From Diphasiastrum complanatum (taxonomy: Eukaryota > Streptophyta > Lycopodiopsida > Lycopodiales > Lycopodiaceae), in NCBI GenBank assembly GCA_029204225.1, contig CM055104.1, positions 25,435,285 through 25,499,284 on the forward strand: 64,000 nt of DNA. Direction: 5' to 3'. Positions 55,450 through 64,000 of this stretch are shown here, piece after piece. Every line of letters begins with the position of its first letter. The first letter of the stretch is position 1. Both the position numbers and the translations under genes were made by a program. Under the pieces are notes generated by a model. That model did no database searches, had not been told where the DNA came from, and worked only from the letters and a program-made list of their open reading frames with translations.

Positions 55450-56300
55450 TGTTAGCAACATTGTAAAAAACACAAAAGAAGAAATAAAACTTTGTGGCAT
55501 GTATATTGTAAGACCACATAGGAGTAAATGTTAATAAACTTCTACTATGGCATGTATTTTGTAAGTCCATGGGTAGAAGCTTAAATAAATAAAATAACTT
55601 AAACTTAGACCTAAGAAAACTTAAGCTTAGAAAGATTCTAAGTTATCTTAAGCTATCTTAAGTTTTGAGTTAGAGACTACAAACTTGTCCTAAGTTCTAA
55701 GTTAGAAGTTTAGAAGCCTTAGAATGGCTAGTTTAGATACTAATCCCATAACTAGTGGATGCTTATGGAAGGCCCTTCTTGCTATAAGAAGAAAGGCATT
55801 TCCCTTGTAATCAACACTTTGAGATTATGCTAAATTGCTCTCTTTTGAGATTGTCTTTCATTTTCATTTTGTTCCCTTTGGGAAGGTGCATAGCTTGAGG
55901 GAAGGTGCTCGGGCCTCATCTTGCCTCCTTTTCATAGGTTTATTGTGGCATGCTTTTTATTGCTTTGTGCTTAGTATTAGCCACAATCTTATTTCCAAAA
56001 CCCTTTTGGGTGTTAAGTAGGATTTAGATTAATGATCTTGCTAGTTGGGAAGCCTTAGCAAGATCTTGTTATTTTCGTTCAGCTTTGCTAGTTGGGAAAG
56101 CCTTAGCAAAGTCATAATTATTTTCCAAGTAGTGGCTAGTTGGGTACCACCTTAGCCACACCATATTATTCCGAGCTCCAGTTGGGAAGCCTTGGTGCTC
56201 TCCTTTTGTTTATGCTTTTATTTCCAGTTGAAAGCTTTTGTGTAGATCTAAAAAAGTGGACGATCCTCTCCTTCACTATACTACATCCGTGAGCAGATCT
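55450..56300 (+). repeat. LTR (plus), right edge approximate
   Basis: It starts TGTTAGCAAC after a purine tract. A TATAAG-type promoter region near 55782 is followed by AT- and T-rich leader-like sequence ending in CCTCTCCTTCACTATACTACATCCGTGAGCA (56265-56295), a plausible CA end. No second copy was seen. Its last part carries the four-hairpin array. Confidence 0.5.
56034..56200 (+). repeat. Tandem array of four hairpins with a constant loop and varying complementary stems
   Basis: Stem/loop/stem positions: 56034-56043 / 56044-56055 / 56056-56065 (GATCTTGCTA with TAGCAAGATC); 56083-56090 / 56091-56103 / 56104-56111 (CTTTGCTA with TAGCAAAG); 56132-56138 / 56139-56152 / 56153-56159 (GTGGCTA with TAGCCAC); 56173-56180 / 56181-56192 / 56193-56200 (GAGCTCCA with TGGTGCTC, one mismatch). 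The loops all begin GTTGGG and end CCT. Loop starts are 47, 48 and 42 bp apart. Confidence 0.85.
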
Positions 56301-56332
56301 AACCACCGCATAAACTAGAATTACTTCCAGCA

Positions 56333-56640
56333 AGCTATACTTGGCATAGCTCACTCAACGACCATGCTAGGCATAGCCTTCGTCCTGAGCTATGCACTCG
56401 ACGACCATGCTAGACATAGCCTTCGTCCCGAGCTATGCCTAGCATGGCTATCGAGTGAGCTATGCCAAACATAGCTCGGGATGCAGACTATGCTCGACAT
56501 GGCCATTTAGTGAGCTATGCCAGACATAGCCTCTGCCCAGATCTATGATTGGCATAACTCAGGGTGGAGGCTATGCTTGGCATAGCTCCCTCGACCTTCG
56601 TCTTGAGCTATGCCTGGCATAGCTCAGGACAAAGGTTGTG
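56333..56640. repeat. Array of GAGCTATGCCTGGCATAGCTC-like palindromes
   Basis: About ten imperfect copies. The cleanest is the 21-bp palindrome at 56605-56625; others lie at 56333-56352, 56430-56449, 56457-56477 and near 56512 and 56568. Several are separated by TCGACCTTCGTC-like spacers. Confidence 0.85.
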
Positions 56641-56915
56641 CACTTGTCACTTGAGAATTATAATTTAAATATGAAAAATCATAATTTTCAAAGAAAAAAC
56701 TCATTTTTTTATTCAATTCTCTAAAATTAATGCATGACAACTACTAATTTATTTTGAAAATTTAAAGTCTCAACTTAAATAAAATGAAATTAACTTGCTT
56801 GAAAACTCAAAATAGTAATAGGACTAATCATATTGTTACATATTTTGTAGAAATATTAAAATTTCTAGCTACTTACAGTAATAGAGTTGTTAAAAAACAA
56901 CATTTTCGAATGCCA
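56641..56915. other. AT-rich spacer between the two palindrome arrays
   Basis: No gene or repeat recognised; strongly AT-rich. Confidence 0.6.
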
Positions 56916-57182
56916 AAGCCATGCCAGACATAGCTCGTTGGAGACACATCAAGGGCCTAGTTTGCACCCAATGCTAAAGTGGGTTTAGCTCAAGTGGAAG
57001 CTATGCTTGGCATAGCATCTTCCTCAAGCAATGATATGCATAGCTATGCAGAGCATAGCTTTTACTAGGAGCTATGCCTAGCATAGCTCTTAACATGGCT
57101 TTGCCTACCTTTCTAAGGAGCTATGGCAGACATAGCTCCCATTCTCTCCGTCCTCTCGTATCTAACTTCTTGAGCTATGCAG
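56916..57182. repeat. Second array of AGCTATGCC/GGCATAGCT palindromes
   Basis: Five or six diverged copies of the motif seen at 56.33-56.64 kb, including GAGCTATGCCTAGCATAGCTC near 57070. Confidence 0.8.
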
Positions 57183-57790
57183 AAGCTGGATCTGGTATGG
57201 ATCTGGCTTGGTATGAAGTGGCGAAGGTTAACTCTTGATTTTTAAGAGGGTTTTTGATCATTTTTTGGCTCACAGATTCATCAATATTTCAAATTAACTC
57301 TCACAGACATAATATGGAAAATGACTTTTTGCACTCAATGGACCATGTTGCGAGAGTTACTTGTGCAAGGGTTCTCTGATTCTGAAGATTTTTTTATTTT
57401 TTCTAGCACTTACAGTTCACTAGAACAAGATGAACTCTTGCAGATTCTTCTGTGAGCTTATCTTTGTGAGATCTAGCTTTAGAAGGTCTGGCGAACGAGA
57501 GTTTGTTTCCAGTGGTTAGGAAAAAATCAAAATCTGATGATTTTTTGCTCACTTTTTCTCTCCAAAATTGTAGATTTTTTTGGGGTTTTTTGTTATAGAT
57601 GATGATGTGTTAAGACCTTAGAGGCTGTTTCAGGTCTCCACTACCTCCAAACACCTCCTTTGTTAGCTTCAAATAGATAAAAACACAAAAATAAGCAAAA
57701 TCCACTCTAATCTAATTCAAAACCACCTAAAACACACAAAAATAGACTAAAAACAACTAAAACACTAACTAAACTAGTTAGTAATAGTCG
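57183..57790. other. Unassigned; right part is probably leader of a minus-strand Ty3 element
   Basis: No ORF. 57660-57785 on the minus strand is T-rich with TTTTTGTGTGTTTTAGG-like words directly after a Ty3-type primer site, as in leaders of that class. Confidence 0.4.
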
Positions 57791-57808
57791 TCCTCGGCAA
57801 CGGCACCA
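57791..57808 (-). promoter_or_regulatory. tRNA primer-binding site, Ty3 type
   Basis: The minus strand reads TGGTGCCGTTGCCGAGGA, close to the TGGCGCCGTTGCCG site common in plant Ty3 elements. Confidence 0.7.
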
Positions 57809-57810
57809 CT

Positions 57811-59140
<1,330 letters not shown>

Positions 59141-59785
59141 CTAGATGTTTGCAGAGACACCCTCAAAATTACTTGAAGCTACATCTTCCATGTCACTTTC
59201 GTCCAACCACTTATAAAAAAATTCTAGAATGTTTTGCTTACAACTTTTCACCTGTAAACAAGCATAGCTATATAATATTAAGCTCTGAAAGTTTGTTCAT
59301 CACATGTTTCTAGCAAACAATACTTGGATTTTATAAAACCAACTTCCTAATATTGTTAGATATAATTATTACCTTCTGTTGGATTGCGAGAATCTCGTGT
59401 TTCACCTTATTTAGTGCATTAAAATCCCTTCGATATTCAGCTTTCATGACTTGCAACCTATGTCAAAGCATGACGAGATACAACTATTTCACTTTGATTT
59501 GTGAGGTAGTAAAAAGAGTCAAAACAAGTGTCTCATTCAAAGCTTTACGGTAGCCACATGTCCACTACTAGCATGGCTCCACTATAATTCGTTACGGAAC
59601 CATTTTTTTCAAATAAACTTAAAACGAAAAGATTGAACACTAGATGAATCATAGTCAATCTTCATGGCATTAATAAATGAATGCATTGCTTGTTCATACC
59701 TTGTTGTGGTGGATACCTTCTTGTCCACATTGGTAACATCTGGATTCTCAAATATATGTGAGTTCTCAAACTCCTTCAAGTCTTT
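59141..59785 (-). pseudogene. 3' end of a spliced host-like gene: three phase-matched exons
   Basis: Minus-strand exons 59785-59700, 59457-59373 and 59251-59141 are separated by introns of 242 and 121 bp with GT...AG ends: acceptors CTTACTGCAG, GCTTTGACATAG and TTGTTTACAG; donors AAG|GTATG and AAG|GTAAT. The reading frame stays open across both joins (phase 2, then 0) and ends at TAG 59141-59143. Exon 2 encodes YRRDFNALNKVKHEILAIQQ; exon 3 gives CKQNILEFFYKW, followed by an acidic tail. The pattern YR..F..L...K.EI..IQ..V..C...L..F..W reminds me of the C-terminal tail of kinesin-9 (KIF6/KIF9) motors, which act in flagella; that identification is from memory and weak. Upstream exons are missing; Ty3 sequence begins near 59950. 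Confidence 0.5.
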
Positions 59786-59949
59786 CTGCAGTAAGTCACT
59801 TGTAATCTCTAACCCATAATTATGAGTTTGAGAAGAAAATTCTAGCCTAGCTTTCTTCCTTACGTCTCCAATTAAAATAAATAGTTTGAAATGCTAGGCT
59901 TCATTCCATTTGAAGTGAGCAAATTCTCATAACGCTTGTGCTAATTGAT

Positions 59950-60330
59950 GTTACAACATTGAGAGCTTTTTCTAAATTGACACAATTTTATAGAAAGTAT
60001 GCATGTGAAAGATTACTCCAAGATATTGGCACCTACAACAAATATGTTAGAAAAGAACAAAATTGAAAAATGGATGGAAGTTCAATATGAAAGTTTTGAT
60101 GTATTGAAGCAAGTTGTGGCTAAATGTGTGATTTTAAAAGTTCTTGACACTAGAGTACAACTATTCACACTTGATAAACATGCGAGCAAAGTTTGCATTG
60201 ATGCAAGAGGTAAGAGCCTTTGAGAGCAACATGCGATTATTCAATTCACGAAACGAAGTTGTATGACTTAGTACAAGCTTCAAAAGTAGACACTAGATAC
60301 CATACATTCAAGTATTTCTGTAGCCACTAG
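59950..60330 (+). pseudogene. Ty3 RT/RNase H boundary relic
   Basis: The plus strand gives LRAFSKLTQFYRKYMHVKDYSKI, then APTTNMLEKNKIEKW, ESFDVLKQ and CVILKVLD, matching the FYR-F--DYS-I--P---LL-K----W-------F--LK----APVL-- block that joins Ty3 RT and RNase H. A stop lies at 60221-60223, with only traces afterwards. Confidence 0.65.
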
Positions 60331-60719
60331 ATTTGAGTAAACATCAGATCAAATGGGTTATGTTGATGATGGAAATATAGTTCAAGAGGAAAAGAAAAGT
60401 GTGGCATATGTGTTATCCATGGTAATTTATTAGATGTCAATCATGGTAATTAAAAAGGAGTCGTCAATTGATATAAGAAAGGTTCAACAAGAAAGTTCTC
60501 GGTGTCGGTGGAGCAAGAGTTAAGTCACGATCATGTAGAGTCTTAGGAGGCCACCTCTCGTTTCTTTGCTTTTACTTACCGTAAGTATGTCATCAAGGTT
60601 GGTTAGAAGAAATGCAAAGACTCTAATTTCAACTTTTGGGGATCTACGTAAGAAGATCTTGGATTTATGTCTTGACAATAAAGTGCTGGTTACCTTGGAG
60701 GAGTAAGACCTATGAGTTG
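60331..60719. other. Unassigned stretch
   Basis: A short plus-strand ORF (ATG near 60587 to TAA near 60706) encodes a basic peptide with TFGDLRKKILDLCLDNK; it could be an exon but has no recognised family. Otherwise no feature. Confidence 0.3.
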
Positions 60720-61512
60720 TGTGAAAAATTGGCAAAAATCTAGCTTGGCAATTTTATGTCTTTTATGTTTGTGAGTACATTTCACACGTGTGGAGCATGT
60801 TCCCACATGTAGAGAAGTCAAAAATAGTTTATGATGTTCACTTTAGGGGTATCACAAAGTTTTTATATCAAGCTTCTTTGTGTAGATTTGTGATAGGGCC
60901 AAAAATTGGCATAGTTGGCAACTTGGTCAAATCCACATGTAAAGCCACTATTGAGCCAAAAGCCATTAGTGATGCAATCTCGAGCTAGATAGGCATATGA
61001 ATAGGGTTTTGACACTTGTGATAATGTGATTTGATGAGTGATGAAATCAAAGAGTCGACCTTGGTCAAGGGTTCCAATAGGATTAAAGATGCTATGATTA
61101 GGGGTCCAATGGAATTGAAGAGGCTATGATTAGGGGTCCAATAGCATGCAAGGAGGGATCTCCACAAGTTCTGTATGTACTTCTCTTTCAATCATTATGG
61201 ATGTTGAGATTTTGAGTCAAATTGTTGGTGAGATTTGCTTGTTTGAGTTTCTCTCTCTACACGAGTTTCAATTAGCTCTATTCTCTCTCTACCCGAGGAG
61301 AGGAGCTTAATTTTTCCTTGTATTTTCAAGAAGCTTTTCCTTTCATGCTTTTGAACTTTGGTTATCAACTATTGCATCCATCTTTTGCCTCTATGCCTTG
61401 CTTTTTGATCTAGATCTTGGAAATCAATCTAGAATCTATTGGCAAGTGCACAAGCTTTCTTAGGAGATCAATCAAACACTTTAGGGCATTCCCACACGTG
61501 TGAAATTTCACA
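60720..61512 (+). repeat. Solo LTR of the Copia family found at 1-5 kb
   Basis: Its reverse complement follows the order of the LTR at 4268-5085: TTTCACACGTGTG near the end, GATCTCCTAAG, the CTCGGGTAGAGAG block, then TCCCACATG/CACACGTGTG near the start and TTGGCAAAAATCTAGC at the edge. It starts TGTGAAAA and ends CACA. The 5-bp duplication AGTTG is exact at 60715-60719 and 61513-61517. It is diverged from the 1-5 kb LTR. Confidence 0.85.
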
Positions 61513-63029
61513 AGTTGATCATACAAGACTTTCATTGGTCTAAGCTTAAAAAAGATTTTCACCATTACTAACACATTGTTTTCAATGTCAAGTAAATAAA
61601 GCTCAAAGCATTAAAGTACAATAATATTACATAGAAATAAAATATAATAAATACATCAATGATGTACTTGTATATAGATGGTAAATATTGATTGAATAAT
61701 TAAATCACCATGTATTTGTAATACTAAATTATTTTATATTCTAATCAAATGATTAAAAGTGTGTCAACTATACAAAATTGATGTGGTGTATGAGTATTAT
61801 AAATAGATAGTGTTGTTGATCTCACCTAAATTAAAAAAGTTAGATATTGCTTTTATATTATACCAAGGTAGGTTGTCATTAGTGCATGCATACCATCTAC
61901 AAAAGCTATCACCAATAGGAGATTTATGGTTAATCTGGTTGTGACTAGCATGCTTTCATGGTCCATCACTAGCTGGCTGGCATGAGTTCTCGCAACACAA
62001 CTTGCATGAACTCAAGCTGCACGTCCCTTTAGGACGTCTTTGCACATGTGGAAGATGATCCTTTGAGCAAGGTCCACGAGTACCCAACCCTGGATGGGGT
62101 TTTTGTCTACAAAAAAGGGTCTTTTGCCTTGCGTATGAACTTTTGTGCAAAATAATTTTATGAACATGATAGCCTTGATGTAAGAGGTTTCTGCCGATGA
62201 AGGTTAGTCCCCATGATCCTCATCACCAGAGGAATGTATTCCTCATCTTGACTGAGGGAGGGTGCCAGCATGGCCCCGTCCTCATCCAACCATGCACAAG
62301 CCTCCATTTTTTAAGGCCTTGCATACACTTGGAGTGACAATGAGGAATACAATCAATCCCGAAAAACCCTTTGCATGTTCATTTTTTTTATGCTCAAAGT
62401 TTATAGAGGAAAGGTGTTAATTGTTATTTTCTAAAAATGTCTACCCCCTCCATGAAGAGTTTGACTTGGATAGATACCTATATAGGAGAATCAACTACAT
62501 CATTTTACTTGGGATCTTTTACAAAGTGCAATTGTGACAAAAAAAGAAGTGGATGATGACCATGAACAATAAAATATGTCAAAATCAAGTCTATGGTGCC
62601 CATGTTCAAATAAAGCCCTATACCTTTCAATCTAAATTAAAGCACATAAGCAACTACATGTAAAGGCCTAATAAAACCATTTCCATATGAACTGTAAATT
62701 TTTCAATTTACAATGGGCCCGCAATTCTAGGTCCTCTTCTTTCAAATGGTTTTTTGTGCCTTTTTCAAGGGAAAGAGAACAGGAGAGAGGAAAAACTTGG
62801 GAGGAGAAAAATGAGAGAAGAGAGAGGAGAGAAGATATGAATCTTGATTCTTCACTGTTGAGATAAAATGACGGAGAGGTTATTGTTAGGTTAATGTTAA
62901 ATGCATTTTGAAAGAGAGAAATCAAAATAAGAATTAGCATTAAGGTGTTTAGTAGTATTAGATAAATGAAGGAGAGAGCTCAGAGTTAGAAAAGAGAATA
63001 AGAGAGCAAGAGGCATTAGAATTTAGGCA
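61513..63029. other. Gene-free stretch
   Basis: No domain or repeat recognised. 61560-61860 is very AT-rich. The short minus-strand ORFs near 61956-62150 and 62668-62940 have no recognisable content. Confidence 0.45.
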
Positions 63030-63830
63030 AGCGGTGTGCGCGTGTGAGTTTAATACCATGATTCTTGTAAAACACCTGGTACTCTATAGAAAGATACTCT
63101 CTACAACAAAGTATCTTAATCTATCTATTTGCTTCTGCACATGTGTCTTAAACCATGTGAAATACTTGGATGCCTCACCATTACATCTTTCTAGAATAAT
63201 CATCAACAAATACCATACAGTGGCTTCCTCTCCCATAAGACTAAGTTTTTATAGGACCACACAAATCTGTAAGAACGAGTTCTAAAACATTTCTCGCCCT
63301 AAAAGTACTAGACAGAAATTTTTATATTTGAAGTTTGTATAACCTTCCTGTAAAAATGCCCTCAACTACTACTTCATTGTCTTCCTCTTGATGAGACATC
63401 GTTCTTCATCAAATTGTACCATCATATGTTGCTTCGCAATAGTTGAAATTAAGAGTGAGTTCTTCTTGATTCCTGGTTATAAAGCACATCTTTTATGTCT
63501 CCAATCTTTCATGAAGGTAGTTGAACCTATACTTTTTCAACTCTCTATATATCAGATGTGTGGTTATCTCCCAACTTTGATCCATCATCTAATTCTTGAA
63601 AATTAGATGACCAATCTTGCTTAGGTGTCATATGTTTTGATGCACCTAAATCAATAAACCAACACCCCTCTTCCATTGAAAAGTCACTAAAGATATTGAT
63701 GTTGAAAACAACTCATAATCGTGAAGATCCAAAGCACTTATCTTTGTATTAAGCTTTTCTTCTTCAACAAAATTTTCATCCTACTACTTGAACTTGTTTT
63801 TCCAACACTCCATTAGAGGAATTCTGAATC
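63030..63830 (-). pseudogene. Copia protease-integrase relic
   Basis: Read on the minus strand from 63830 leftward: WFIDLGASKHMTPKQDW (protease with DLGAS in place of DSGAS) near 63660, then many stops, GRLYKLQI near 63330, LVLTDLCGPIKT near 63270 (integrase with its first catalytic Asp) and FVDDYSRK near 63210. The stretch between is frame-broken, and the rest of integrase degrades by about 63050. The protease-to-integrase order confirms Copia. Confidence 0.7.
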
Positions 63831-64000
63831 CAAAAAAGACCCTTTAAGGAATGCCACGTAGATTGACAAAGTTTATTAATGTAAATTACCAAAATAAATT
63901 TATTTTCTACCCAAATTCTTTTTCATTTCTGCCCGCACTATTTTCGATGCTTAACCATTCTATGTACATTATCGTTTGTAGTTCATTAAAAATAGCATAA
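63831..64000. other. Window edge, no feature recognised
   Basis: Probably continues the Copia relic upstream (gag side), but nothing definite is visible. Confidence 0.3.

Noticed and set aside
56333-56640. CRISPR-like palindromic repeats
   Set aside because: Spacers are short, irregular and similar to one another, and the context is eukaryotic; treated as a palindrome array.

Overview
This is 64 kb of plant nuclear DNA made almost entirely of transposable-element remains, with a few scraps of host-type genes. It is plant because the LTR elements use plant-type primer-binding sites (TGGTATCAGAGC, matching the 3' end of initiator Met tRNA), their gag/pol sequences are plant Ty1/Copia and Ty3 types, and there is a BAHD-acyltransferase fragment. 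A Penelope-like reverse transcriptase, a DUF7869-like relic and a possible kinesin-9-type tail would suit a large-genome seed-free plant such as a fern. That is a guess; nothing here fixes the species. I see no rRNA or tRNA gene, no CRISPR array and no intact cellular gene.

Layout. 1-5085: Copia-family element on the minus strand, with near-identical LTRs and one long open gag-protease ORF but no reverse transcriptase. 5086-8802: Penelope-like retroelement on the plus strand; its front part is broken but its RT is open. 8803-17590: T-rich DNA, short degenerate repeats, long GA/GT microsatellites and a BAHD fragment at 15.1-15.5 kb. 17591-18103: DUF7869-like relic. 19.9-25.7 kb: rearranged Ty3 element (minus) with an extra 3' ORF ending exactly at the LTR. 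27.3-32.9 kb: decayed Ty3 element (plus) carrying a homologue of that extra ORF after integrase. 32.9-40.4 kb: LTR and Copia pieces plus two clusters of GC-rich hairpins. 39.9-49.4 kb: another minus-strand Copia element, split by a complete 6.8-kb LTR element (41382-48147, 5-bp target duplication ATCTC) that has gag but no recognisable pol. 49.4-52.7 kb: Copia element with a gag/integrase deletion fusion. 54.8-58.6 kb: LTR pieces, a four-unit hairpin array (56.03-56.20 kb) and palindrome arrays (56.33-57.18 kb). 59.1-59.8 kb: three phase-compatible exons of an unidentified host-like gene. 60720-61512: solo LTR with target duplication. 63.0-63.8 kb: Copia relic.

How the parts relate. The Copia elements at 1-5 kb, 33 kb, 40-49 kb and 60.7 kb share LTR features (CACACGTGTG-type palindromes near the ends) and probably form one family; its non-autonomous members keep gag and protease but lack RT, so any mobility would need enzymes from another copy. 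The two Ty3 elements share an accessory ORF in the position where envelope-like genes lie in other Ty3 elements. Nesting order is clear in one place: the 41.4-48.1 kb element inserted into an existing Copia copy.
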